Shown: piece by piece, positions 1 to 6,955 of the stretch
Position numbering within the stretch: the stretch's first letter is position 1
Layout: every line of letters begins with the position of its first letter
From: Flavobacteriaceae bacterium
GTDB lineage: Bacteria > Bacteroidota > Bacteroidia > Flavobacteriales > Flavobacteriaceae
Direction of reading: 5' to 3'
DNA length: 12,616 bases
Assembly: GCA_018623655.1 (NCBI GenBank)
Contig: JAAZVG010000035.1
Location: forward strand, 1-12,616
The notes under the pieces: model-generated
Seen by the model: only the letters and a program-made list of their open reading frames with translations
Told to the model about the DNA's origin: nothing
The model's database searches: none
Made by a program: the position numbers and the translations under genes

Positions 1-120
1 ACCTGACCATCCGCCCGAAAGCTTGGTTTTCTCGTACTTTCTAAACTTAGATTTTAATCGCTGAGAAACACCAGCACTTACTAAGGTTATTACAATGAGT
101 AATAAATAATATCCGCCCAT
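1..120 (-). CDS. Zinc metallopeptidase, YugP-like family, N-terminal fragment (cut by window edge)
   Basis: The first 40 codons of a gene leave the window at its left edge. Translation starts MGGYYLLLIVITLVSAGVSQ, a single N-terminal membrane segment (about residues 4-18). It continues with a basic stretch containing SQRLKSKFRKY and ends in SGGWSG. This pattern (a membrane helix, then VSQRLKSKF-x-KY and a Gly-Ser-Gly turn) is what I know from the start of the YugP-like neutral zinc metallopeptidase family, integral membrane proteins with a downstream HExxH-type zinc site. That catalytic part lies outside the window, so activity cannot be judged. The ATG lies 18 nt after the leuS stop on the same strand and in the same frame, so the gene is probably co-transcribed with leuS. 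No strong ribosome-binding site is visible. Recognition rests on memory of the family's N-terminus. Confidence 0.8.
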   Translation of the reverse strand, partial: MGGYYLLLIVITLVSAGVSQRLKSKFRKYEKTKLSGGWSG

Positions 121-138
121 AATTATAGTATGACCTTT

Positions 139-2964
139 TTAAACAACGATATTGACAATTTTACCAGGCACCACAATGACCTTTTTCGGCGCTGCGCCTT
201 TGAGTTGCTCCGCAGTCTTTTCGTGCGCCATCACTGCTTTTTCAATTTCTTCCTTGGATGCATCAGCACTCAAGGTGATCTTAAAACGCATTTTCCCATT
301 GAAAGAGACCGGATACTCCTTTTCAGATTCCACTAAATAACTCGCATCAAAGACAGGAAAGGGCTGATTTGCTATTGAGGGTGAATTACCCAATTTGACC
401 CATAACTCTTCAGCAATGTGTGGCGCATATGGTGATACAAGAATAGCTAAAGGCTCAAGTATTTTTCTAGAAAAACACTTTTCAGAATTTAGCGTATTTA
501 CACAGATCATAAATGACGAAACAGAAGTGTTGAACGAAAACGACTCTAGATCATCTTGCACCTTTTTGATGGTTTTATGAAGAATCTTAAACGATTCTGC
601 ACTTGGATTTTCATCATTTACTGAATCATATAATTTCCATAGTTTCTTTAAGAATCCAGATACTCCCGTAATACCTGCTGTGTTCCATGGCTTAGACTGC
701 TCTAGCGGCCCTAAAAACATCTCGTAAAGGCGTAATGCATCGGCTCCGTATTCTTCACATATCTGATCTGGATTCACAACATTGTACCAGCGCTTCGACA
801 TTTTTTCTACCTCGCGACCAACAATGTATCGGTCTTTCTCAAGAACAAAACTGGCGTCTGTATATTGAGGCTGCCACTTTTTCAACCCTTCAATGTCTAA
901 TTCATCACTTGAATTAATTAGTCCTACATCAACTCTCAATTTTTCAAAATAGTCTATATAATTCTCAGCAGAAGAATCCTTGAAATCAATTAAACCGTGA
1001 GAATAATAGGTGTTGGTTTTGGACTTCCTATAAACGATTGCTGAAAGGCCGGTGATCATACCCTGATTAATCAATTTTCTTGCGAATTCAGGCTGTGAAA
1101 CAAAACCTAAGTCGTACATGAATTGCTGCCAAAAACGAGCGTATAATAGGTGGGTTACCGCATGTTCGCTACCTCCGATATAAAGGTCTACTTCGCGCCA
1201 GTAATTTACCTTCTCTTTATCGACAAGTTGGGCCTCATTGTGAGGATCCATGAATCGGTTGAAGTACTGCGAAGACCCCGCCCAACCTGGCATGGTATTT
1301 AATTCAAGAGGAAAAATCGTTTGATGATCGATAAGATCAACATCTACTACTTTTTGGTGAGTCCTATCCCAAGCCCAAACTTTAGCATTTCCTAACGGCG
1401 GATCCCCCTTTTCGGTAGGTAAATATTGTGTAACATCTGGTAATTCTAAAGGAAGTGCTGATTCAGGTAACATTTGAGGTCTACCATTTACGTAGTAAAC
1501 CGGGAAGGGTTCTCCCCAATAACGTTGACGACTGAACACCGCATCTCTTAAACGATAATTTACCTTGCCCGTTCCCTTACCTTCTGCCTCAAGACGATCG
1601 ATTATGGTACGCTTCGCAGTGGCGTAATCCAGACCATTCAAGAACTCCGAATTCGCAATGGTGGTTGTTCCTTTATCGGTAAAAGCCTCATGCTCTATAG
1701 AAACCCCTTCAAAAACATTTGGAATCGAAAGATTGAAATGCTTTGCAAAATCATAATCGCGTTGGTCTCCACAAGGAACGGCCATTACAGCGCCAGTTCC
1801 ATAGCTTGCTAAGACATAATCGCCAATCCAAACCGGAATTCTTTCCCCTGAAAATGGATGAAGCACATAAGCTCCCGTGAAGGCTCCTGAAATACGCTTT
1901 ACATCAGACATACGATCGAGCTCTGAACGTTTAGCGGTCTCTTCGATATAAGCCTCTACCTCAGCGCGTTGCTTATCTGACGTAATCTTAAGGACCAGAT
2001 CATGTTCGGGAGCAAGCGTCATAAAACTCACACCAAATAGGGTATCGGGGCGTGTGGTAAATACTTTGATTAATTCTTCGTGACCCTCAATTTGAAAACT
2101 TACCTCGGCACCTTCAGATCGTCCAATCCAATTGGTTTGAGAATCTTTAAGAGGTTGTGGCCAGTCAATCGTTGATAACCCTTGAAGTAAGCGGTCGGCA
2201 TAGGCTGTAATTCGCATGCTCCATTGCTTCATTTTTTTTCGAACTACAGGGTGTCCGCCGCGCTCTGAAACCCCATTTACGATTTCATCATTGGCAAGAA
2301 CAGTTCCCAGTTCAGGACACCAGTTTACTTCGATATCTGCGAGATAAGTCAGGCGGTACTTTTGAAGTAGATCCTCTTGATCTTCAGTACTCATTCTATT
2401 CCACACTTCAGAGGTAAATACCGGAGTATCCTCGTCAGAGTGCGCATGAACATCACTATTTCCATCTTTCTCAAACGCTGCTACTAAGTCAGCGATCGAT
2501 CTTGCTTTATCCGCATCCTTATCATACCAAGAATTAAAAAGATGAATAAAAATGATCTGTGTGTGTTTGTAATAACTCGGTTCAGAGGTCTTGAATCGAC
2601 GAGACCAGTCAAATGAAAAACCTATTCGGTCTAATTGTTCGCGATAACGAGCAGTATTCACCTCAGTGGTTTTGGCCGGATGCTGTCCCGTTTGAATCGC
2701 GTATTGCTCGGCTGGCAAACCAAATGAATCATACCCCATCGGATGCAACACATTATAGCCTTGATGACGCTTAAAGCGCGCATAAATATCACTAGCAATG
2801 TATCCGAGTGGATGACCAACGTGTAATCCTGCTCCCGAAGGATAAGGAAACATGTCTAGCACGTAGTACTTTGGCTTAGATGAATAATCTTCTGCCTTGA
2901 AGGTTTCATTTTCTGCCCAATAACGCTGCCATTTAGCCTCAATCTCATTAAAATTATAATTCAT
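139..2964 (-). CDS. leuS: Leucyl-tRNA synthetase
   Basis: This class I aminoacyl-tRNA synthetase charges tRNA-Leu with leucine in the cytoplasm. The 941-residue product is complete. The HIGH-type ATP motif is HVGH at residues 48-51, within a segment beginning FPYPSGAGLHVGHPLGY. The CP1 editing domain has the threonine-rich TTRPDTLFG from residue 303 and the GDQRDYDFA segment with D400 and D403, the region that recognises the amino group of mischarged amino acids. The second signature is KMSKR at 721-725, with Arg where KMSKS has Ser. The C-terminal anticodon-binding domain includes FSFNTSVSSFM. Compared with the E. coli enzyme (about 860 residues) it is longer. The extra length includes an insert around residues 148-200 before EVNWCPELGTVLANDE and another before the KMSKR loop, both of which I associate with Bacteroidota LeuRS. 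The start MNYNFNEIEAKWQRYW matches the family. It is divergent from ftsX across 95 nt. Confidence 0.98.
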   Translation of the reverse strand: MNYNFNEIEAKWQRYWAENETFKAEDYSSKPKYYVLDMFPYPSGAGLHVGHPLGYIASDIYARFKRHQGYNVLHPMGYDSFGLPAEQYAIQTGQHPAKTTEVNTARYREQLDRIGFSFDWSRRFKTSEPSYYKHTQIIFIHLFNSWYDKDADKARSIADLVAAFEKDGNSDVHAHSDEDTPVFTSEVWNRMSTEDQEDLLQKYRLTYLADIEVNWCPELGTVLANDEIVNGVSERGGHPVVRKKMKQWSMRITAYADRLLQGLSTIDWPQPLKDSQTNWIGRSEGAEVSFQIEGHEELIKVFTTRPDTLFGVSFMTLAPEHDLVLKITSDKQRAEVEAYIEETAKRSELDRMSDVKRISGAFTGAYVLHPFSGERIPVWIGDYVLASYGTGAVMAVPCGDQRDYDFAKHFNLSIPNVFEGVSIEHEAFTDKGTTTIANSEFLNGLDYATAKRTIIDRLEAEGKGTGKVNYRLRDAVFSRQRYWGEPFPVYYVNGRPQMLPESALPLELPDVTQYLPTEKGDPPLGNAKVWAWDRTHQKVVDVDLIDHQTIFPLELNTMPGWAGSSQYFNRFMDPHNEAQLVDKEKVNYWREVDLYIGGSEHAVTHLLYARFWQQFMYDLGFVSQPEFARKLINQGMITGLSAIVYRKSKTNTYYSHGLIDFKDSSAENYIDYFEKLRVDVGLINSSDELDIEGLKKWQPQYTDASFVLEKDRYIVGREVEKMSKRWYNVVNPDQICEEYGADALRLYEMFLGPLEQSKPWNTAGITGVSGFLKKLWKLYDSVNDENPSAESFKILHKTIKKVQDDLESFSFNTSVSSFMICVNTLNSEKCFSRKILEPLAILVSPYAPHIAEELWVKLGNSPSIANQPFPVFDASYLVESEKEYPVSFNGKMRFKITLSADASKEEIEKAVMAHEKTAEQLKGAAPKKVIVVPGKIVNIVV

Positions 2965-2986
2965 TTCTGACCGATGTTTTGGGCCT

Positions 2987-3018
2987 TAAAAGTACTGCGA
3001 ATAAACCGAGGCTGAAAA
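2987..3018 (-). promoter_or_regulatory. Candidate leuS promoter, Bacteroidota type
   Basis: On the minus strand TACTTTTA (2994-2987) matches the Bacteroidota -7 consensus TAnnTTTG at all but the last base. A T-run TTTTC (3018-3014) lies 19 nt upstream, where the -33 element (TTG/TTTG) is expected. Transcription would begin about 15-20 nt before the leuS ATG at 2964. The support is positional and by motif only. Confidence 0.35.
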
Positions 3019-3025
3019 TCTAGAA

Positions 3026-3042
3026 TTACTTTGCTAATTTTA
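3026..3042 (+). promoter_or_regulatory. Candidate ftsX operon promoter (-7 region)
   Basis: Two overlapping near-matches to TAnnTTTG lie 18-34 nt before the ftsX ATG: TTACTTTG (3026-3033) and TAATTTTA (3035-3042). Neither has a convincing -33 TTG at the right distance. A promoter is expected in this 95-nt divergent spacer, but which copy is used cannot be decided by eye. Confidence 0.25.
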
Positions 3043-3059
3043 GTGCTCGAAAGCAATTC

Positions 3060-3938
3060 ATGAGCTCTTACATCGCACGTTATGAAAAAAGAAGGCTGAG
3101 ATCTTCCTACATCTCGGTAGCAATTAGCATAACTGTGGTTCTTGTCCTAGTCGGACTTTTGTGTACGCTCGTTTTTAATGCAAGTAAACTGGGCGATTAT
3201 TTCAAAGAGCAACTCATCGTCACCGCCTATCTTAATCCCAATACAAAAGAAGTTGAGAAAGCCCAATTACTTAAAGGCTTTGAATTAAACGAAAATACTT
3301 TGGGCGTCTCCTTTATTTCTAAAGAACAAGCCGCCAAAGATTACAGTGAAGAAATCGGACAAGACTTTGTAGAATTCTTAGGATTCAACCCATTAAGAGA
3401 TGGTATTGAAATCGCATTAAAAGCTCAATTTGTTTCGGTAAGTTCAATCGATCAGCTAGCTACAGATTTACAACAAAGGCCATATGTAGAAGAGGTGATT
3501 TATGACACTGAATTACTACGCCTACTTGAAAGTAACTTTTCTTCTATCCAAAAAGCCCTGGCTTTTGGAGCAACTATTCTACTCCTATTCTCCATACTAC
3601 TTATCAATAGCTCGATCAAACTCTCAATTTATTCAAAACGTTTAGTTATTAAAACACTGAGACTAGTTGGAGCCAAAAAGGCGTTTATTCGATGGCCATT
3701 TATATGGATTAATTTACGGCTTGGAATTCTAGGAGCAACTATAGCATCGGTTTTACTCAGCCTTCTCTATTTTAAAATAGATCAGTGGTATCCAAATCTT
3801 AAACTAACGCAAGATTACTATGCCCTAGGAGCAATTATCTCTCTACTATTTATTTTAGGAACGACAATTACAGTATTTAGCACCTACCTTGCCACTTCAA
3901 GATTTTTATCGCTTAAATCAACTAATGACTTCGCTTAG
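3060..3938 (+). CDS. ftsX: Cell division protein FtsX
   Basis: FtsX is the membrane subunit of the FtsEX ABC-type complex, which transmits FtsE ATPase activity across the inner membrane to peptidoglycan hydrolase activators during septation. The 292-residue product has the family layout: a basic cytoplasmic N-terminus, TM1 at about 17-40, an extracytoplasmic domain at about 42-163, then three TM segments at about 166-188, 220-238 and 254-277. The loop after TM2 holds the conserved IKTLRLVGAKKAFIRWPF (197-214), corresponding to the KLIGA-x-x-x-FI-x-x-PF signature of FtsX. The extracytoplasmic domain ends FNPLRDGIEIALK, typical of the Bacteroidota branch. ftsE is not adjacent, which is common in this phylum. 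It is the first gene of a five-gene run, and the next ATG follows its stop after 3 nt. Confidence 0.95.
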   Translation: MSSYIARYEKRRLRSSYISVAISITVVLVLVGLLCTLVFNASKLGDYFKEQLIVTAYLNPNTKEVEKAQLLKGFELNENTLGVSFISKEQAAKDYSEEIGQDFVEFLGFNPLRDGIEIALKAQFVSVSSIDQLATDLQQRPYVEEVIYDTELLRLLESNFSSIQKALAFGATILLLFSILLINSSIKLSIYSKRLVIKTLRLVGAKKAFIRWPFIWINLRLGILGATIASVLLSLLYFKIDQWYPNLKLTQDYYALGAIISLLFILGTTITVFSTYLATSRFLSLKSTNDFA

Positions 3939-3941
3939 ACT

Positions 3942-4163
3942 ATGAAACGACCTATACTAGAAAAAAGAAATTATCAAATCATTATTGTAGGAATAATTCT
4001 TATTGCCACTGGATTTATTCTGATGAGTGGAGGAAGAAGTGATGATCCCGAAGTCTTTAATCCAGAGATATACAATTTTAGAAGAATCAGACTTGCTCCC
4101 ACACTCATCCTAATTGGTCTGGCACTGCAAGCTTATGGCATCTTGTACAATAAGAAGAAATGA
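3942..4163 (+). CDS. DUF3098 small membrane protein
   Basis: This 73-residue protein has two predicted membrane helices (about 12-29 and 53-68) joined by a loop that contains GGRSDDPEVFNPEIYNFRRI. The loop with Asp-Pro, then FNxEIY/FxRRI, then L/IAPTLIL is the hallmark of DUF3098, a Bacteroidota family with no known function. It lies between ftsX (3-nt gap) and uppP (4-nt ATGA overlap), an arrangement I recall as common in the phylum. That location suggests, but does not show, a role in the envelope or division. Translational coupling to uppP is likely because its TGA stop overlaps the uppP ATG. The family assignment is secure; any function is inference. Confidence 0.93.
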   Translation: MKRPILEKRNYQIIIVGIILIATGFILMSGGRSDDPEVFNPEIYNFRRIRLAPTLILIGLALQAYGILYNKKK

Positions 4164-4942
4164 GTATAATCGAATCTTTAATACTCGGTGTTATTCAAGG
4201 CCTAACCGAATTTCTACCTGTCTCTTCAAGTGGACACCTAGAGTTAGCAAAAGCCTTATTAGGAAGCGAAGCACTTCCCAAAGAAAGCCTACTTGTTACG
4301 GTAATACTTCATTTCGCGACTGCACTGAGTACATTGTTCTTGTTTAGGCAAGATGTAAGAGAAATAATACTTAAAACGCTTTCTAGAGATCCATCTTCAA
4401 CTACATTCACTATTTCTATTATCCTTTCGATGCTACCAGCTGCGGCAATTGGATTTTTCTTTGAAGACCTCATTGATTCTTTTTTTTCAGGAAATATCAC
4501 TCTAGTAGGGCTAATGCTCGTCGTTACTGCGCTATTACTACTAGTTGCCGATCGCAGCAAGAGGAGTCAGAAATCACTGAATTACAAAGATGCTATTATT
4601 ATCGGAATAGCTCAAGCCATTGCTATTCTACCGGGGGTTTCAAGAAGTGGGGCAACCATATCAACCTCAGTAATTTTAGGACTCGATAAATCTGAAGCAG
4701 CGCGCTTTTCTTTTCTGATGGTAGTTCCACTGATCTTTGGTAAGATTACTAAAGATCTATTGAGTGGTTCCATTTTTAGTACTGACATTCAAGCATTACC
4801 TTTATTTATAGGCTTTATAAGTGCCTTTATTTCGGGAGTTATCGCTTGTAAATGGATGATTGCCTTAGTAAAGAAAAGCAAACTCACTTATTTTGCATTC
4901 TATTGTTTTTTAGCAGGTGTATCGGCTCTATTATTTTTATAA
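4160..4942 (+). CDS. uppP: Undecaprenyl-diphosphate phosphatase (UppP/BacA)
   Basis: This integral membrane enzyme removes a phosphate from undecaprenyl diphosphate, regenerating the lipid carrier used for peptidoglycan and other surface polymers; extra copies confer bacitracin resistance. The 260-residue protein carries both family signatures: GLTEFLPVSSSGHL at 14-27, with the conserved Glu17 and His26, and LPGVSRSGATIS at 157-168, with the catalytic-type Arg162. E. coli has a second Glu in the first motif (VEG); here it is Gln13, a frequent variant (IQG). Roughly eight hydrophobic segments are visible, ending in a C-terminal helix. The ATG overlaps the DUF3098 stop by 4 nt, and truB starts 3 nt after its stop, so the genes are almost certainly one transcript. 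Confidence 0.97.
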   Translation: MSIIESLILGVIQGLTEFLPVSSSGHLELAKALLGSEALPKESLLVTVILHFATALSTLFLFRQDVREIILKTLSRDPSSTTFTISIILSMLPAAAIGFFFEDLIDSFFSGNITLVGLMLVVTALLLLVADRSKRSQKSLNYKDAIIIGIAQAIAILPGVSRSGATISTSVILGLDKSEAARFSFLMVVPLIFGKITKDLLSGSIFSTDIQALPLFIGFISAFISGVIACKWMIALVKKSKLTYFAFYCFLAGVSALLFL

Positions 4943-4945
4943 TTC

Positions 4946-5665
4946 ATGGAGAACCTAAGCGAATTAACTACCGAACAATGGCTTGAAGGTCAACTGCTTC
5001 TTGTTGACAAACCATTCGGATGGAGTTCTTTTCAAGCCGTTAATTCAATAAAATGGGCGCTTCGAAAAAAGCTAAAGTTAAAGAAGATCAAAATTGGACA
5101 TGCAGGAACCCTTGACCCGTTAGCTAGCGGGCTTTTAATCATCTGCGTAGGTAAGTTCACCAAGAAAATACCTACTTTTCAAGGTCATCCGAAAACCTAT
5201 ACAGGTACAATTTCAATCGGGAAAACAACCCCTTCGTACGATTTAGAAACCGAATTCGATAAGAGCTTCGAGACCGCACATATTAACATCGAGGAGCTTC
5301 AAAATAAAACCGCCCAATTCATTGGTAAAATAGAACAAGTTCCTCCTCTCTTTTCTGCACTAAAAAAGGATGGAAAACGTTTGTATGAGTATGCTCGAGA
5401 AGGTCAAGAGACTGAAATTAAAGCGAGAAAGATTGAAATTCACTCATTCAATATAGATTCTGCAAAATTCATTACAAAAAAGGAAATTGACTTTGAAGTG
5501 GTCTGTTCAAAAGGAACCTACATCAGATCACTAGCACATGACTACGGCAAGGCGCTTGGCTCCGGAGCGCATCTTAGTGCTTTACGCCGAACAAAAATTG
5601 GTGAACACGATGTAACTTATGCCTTAACTCCCGAAGAGGTAAAAAAGAGCTTATGCGTGAATTAG
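4946..5665 (+). CDS. truB: tRNA pseudouridine(55) synthase TruB
   Basis: TruB converts U55 in the T-loop of tRNAs to pseudouridine and acts as a tRNA folding helper. The 239-residue protein has the N-terminal VDKPFGWSSFQAV segment (20-32), the catalytic motif GHAGTLDPLASG (51-62) with nucleophile Asp57, YTGTISIGKTT-SYD (85-99), and the late motif CSKGTYIRSLAHDYG. It is shorter than E. coli TruB (314 residues) because the C-terminal PUA-like extension is missing or minimal. Bacteroidota TruB proteins are generally of this length, so I do not read it as truncation. It follows uppP by 3 nt. Its last 13 nt overlap the next gene in another frame, which points to coupled translation. Confidence 0.96.
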   Translation: MENLSELTTEQWLEGQLLLVDKPFGWSSFQAVNSIKWALRKKLKLKKIKIGHAGTLDPLASGLLIICVGKFTKKIPTFQGHPKTYTGTISIGKTTPSYDLETEFDKSFETAHINIEELQNKTAQFIGKIEQVPPLFSALKKDGKRLYEYAREGQETEIKARKIEIHSFNIDSAKFITKKEIDFEVVCSKGTYIRSLAHDYGKALGSGAHLSALRRTKIGEHDVTYALTPEEVKKSLCVN

Positions 5666-6354
5666 TCAGAAAAGCAAAAAGGATAGCCCGAATAACAACG
5701 GGCGTATTCACAGTTCTTATTAGCCTTTTGCTTTTCGGTTATAGTATCGACTTAAACCTCAATCGTAATGAGATTATAGAAATTATTGAAGATCCAGAAC
5801 CTGACTTTTTCAAAAAACTGGAAGAAAAACGATTTGAAGCCTTCAAGATTGAAACCAATAAAGCCTCTAATGATGCAGGTGAAGAGTCTGAGTATGAAGA
5901 CCCAGAACCATTGGCCTCTCTAGAAAGTCTCGAAGCAGGAAAAGACTATACAAAAATGGCCGCCGAAATGGCCTCGAGTTCTGGAATTGGTGCCCTTAGT
6001 AAGGAGATCGAAGATCGAATTAATCGGATGAAACAGAATGCCCCTCCCAAAGGGAAGCCAATTAAACTAGCAAAACGAACTACAATTAGTTATAATTTAA
6101 GAGGTCGTGTACATCGTGAATTACCGGTGCCAGTCTATAAATGTCTTGAAGGAGGAGAAATTATTATAAATGTTGCCGTTGACAATCGAGGTATAGTTAT
6201 TGATGCTTGGTTCAGTCCTGAATTCTCTTCGACTGATAATGGATGCCTGGTAGAAAATGCCATAGAATACGCTAAAATCTCTCGTTTTCAAGAGTCTGGC
6301 AAGCCCTATCAAGAAGGAACAATTACCTATTTATTCCCTGCCAAGGAGGACTAA
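5653..6354 (+). CDS. Membrane-anchored protein with TonB-like C-terminal domain
   Basis: This 233-residue protein has a short basic cytoplasmic tail, one membrane segment (about 13-32), a long Glu/Asp-rich linker (about 40-100), and a C-terminal domain at about 157-229. The domain reads PVPVYKCLEGGEIIINVAVD, then NRGIVIDAWF, an SST turn, GCL, and AIEYAKISRFQ. This is the pattern of Bacteroidota TonB C-terminal-like domains (PxYxCxxxGxVxVxIxVDxxGxV, then STTxxCLxxxAxxxAxxxRF), with paired cysteines C164 and C198. Classical TonB has a Pro/Lys-rich linker, whereas this one is acidic. No ExbB/ExbD genes are nearby, so energising outer-membrane transport is uncertain and a structural envelope role is equally possible. 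It overlaps truB by 13 nt at the 5' end and the oppositely oriented thioredoxin-like gene by 24 nt at the 3' end. Confidence 0.8.
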   Translation: MRELVRKAKRIARITTGVFTVLISLLLFGYSIDLNLNRNEIIEIIEDPEPDFFKKLEEKRFEAFKIETNKASNDAGEESEYEDPEPLASLESLEAGKDYTKMAAEMASSSGIGALSKEIEDRINRMKQNAPPKGKPIKLAKRTTISYNLRGRVHRELPVPVYKCLEGGEIIINVAVDNRGIVIDAWFSPEFSSTDNGCLVENAIEYAKISRFQESGKPYQEGTITYLFPAKED

Positions 6355-6885
6355 TAATTCAGATGTTATCTGATGTCCCTTATCCTGATTATACCATTGC
6401 TGTAATTGCTCTCTCCCGGCTGCATCTAACTTACCATGATTGATTTTGTAATCCGTAATGAATTCTGCAGCACCCGAAGGTCGAGATCCCCAACTAGTGA
6501 TCATATTCCCTGAGTATTGAATGAGTTTAGGAATTGATTGAGCTCCCCCTGTCAAAAATTTATTCATGAGCTCTAGGTTCTCATCTCTCAATAAAATTTC
6601 TAACTCAAGACCGGGATGTGTTTCGGAAATCTTAGCCATTATAGGTAATGAAGGAGCTGCATCACCACACCAAGGTTCGGTGAGTACCACCCACTTAATC
6701 GTATTTGTTTGTTTTTTAAGCCACTCCACCTGTTCTTCAGAGAGCTTTGCCTGTTTTTCCCAACGCTTTATACGCTGCCAATTGAGTCGAGTATACTCTA
6801 TATAGGCCGGTTTGTTGTGATTGCTGGTCGTCTTATTCTCAGCTGCCAAACGCTTGTGTAATTCTTTATAATCTCTGTAATTCAT
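6331..6885 (-). CDS. Thioredoxin-like protein, monothiol (WCGDA) family
   Basis: This thioredoxin-fold protein of about 184 residues has the active-site region VVLTEPWCGDAAPSLP, with a single cysteine (C73) followed by Gly-Asp where thioredoxin has CxxC. The downstream SIPKLI supplies the cis-proline loop. This matches the Thioredoxin_9-type family common in Bacteroidota. A monothiol site cannot do the classic dithiol reduction alone, so a role in redox sensing, glutathionylation-like chemistry or scaffolding is possible; no substrate is known to me. I chose ATG 6885 (MNYRDYKELHKRL), which resembles the family start, over ATG 6900, which would add MTKFS. A possible -7 element at 6911-6904 would put the transcript start at about 6898, which also favours 6885. 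Its 3' end overlaps the TonB-C-like gene tail to tail by 24 nt. Confidence 0.85.
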   Translation of the reverse strand: MNYRDYKELHKRLAAENKTTSNHNKPAYIEYTRLNWQRIKRWEKQAKLSEEQVEWLKKQTNTIKWVVLTEPWCGDAAPSLPIMAKISETHPGLELEILLRDENLELMNKFLTGGAQSIPKLIQYSGNMITSWGSRPSGAAEFITDYKINHGKLDAAGREQLQQWYNQDKGHQITSELLVLLGRE

Positions 6886-6903
6886 GCTGAATTTCGTCAA
6901 CTG

Positions 6904-6911
6904 TAAAGATA
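6904..6911 (-). promoter_or_regulatory. Weak candidate promoter (-7) for the thioredoxin-like gene
   Basis: Minus-strand TATCTTTA (6911-6904) differs from TAnnTTTG only at the last base. It lies 19 nt before the preferred ATG at 6885. No -33 TTG is apparent at the usual distance. Confidence 0.25.
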
Positions 6912-6927
6912 ATGCAGTTCGGTGGCT

Positions 6928-6935
6928 TAGCTTTG
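6928..6935 (+). promoter_or_regulatory. Candidate tag promoter (-7 element)
   Basis: TAGCTTTG is an exact match to the Bacteroidota -7 consensus TAnnTTTG. It ends 20 nt before the tag ATG at 6956, giving a predicted leader of roughly 14 nt. The -33 region (about 6904-6912) has no clear TTG, so confidence is moderate. Confidence 0.4.
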
Positions 6936-6955
6936 TAACTATCCAATAACCTATT

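Noticed and set aside
395..917. Open frames on the plus strand antisense to leuS
   Set aside because: They are short, unrelated in sequence to any family I know, and fully covered by the leuS coding sequence.
4114..4347. Plus-strand reading frame of 77 codons across the DUF3098/uppP junction
   Set aside because: It is an out-of-frame shadow of two well-recognised genes, and its translation has no family-like features.
4946..5665. TruB considered as truncated because it lacks the C-terminal PUA extension of E. coli TruB
   Set aside because: All catalytic motifs are present and Bacteroidota TruB proteins are normally this short.
6359..6373. Perfect 6-bp inverted repeat with a 3-nt loop (TCAGAT-GTT-ATCTGA) near the convergent overlap, considered as a bidirectional terminator
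   Set aside because: The stem is short and AT-rich, no T-run follows on either strand, and it lies inside the coding region of the thioredoxin-like gene.
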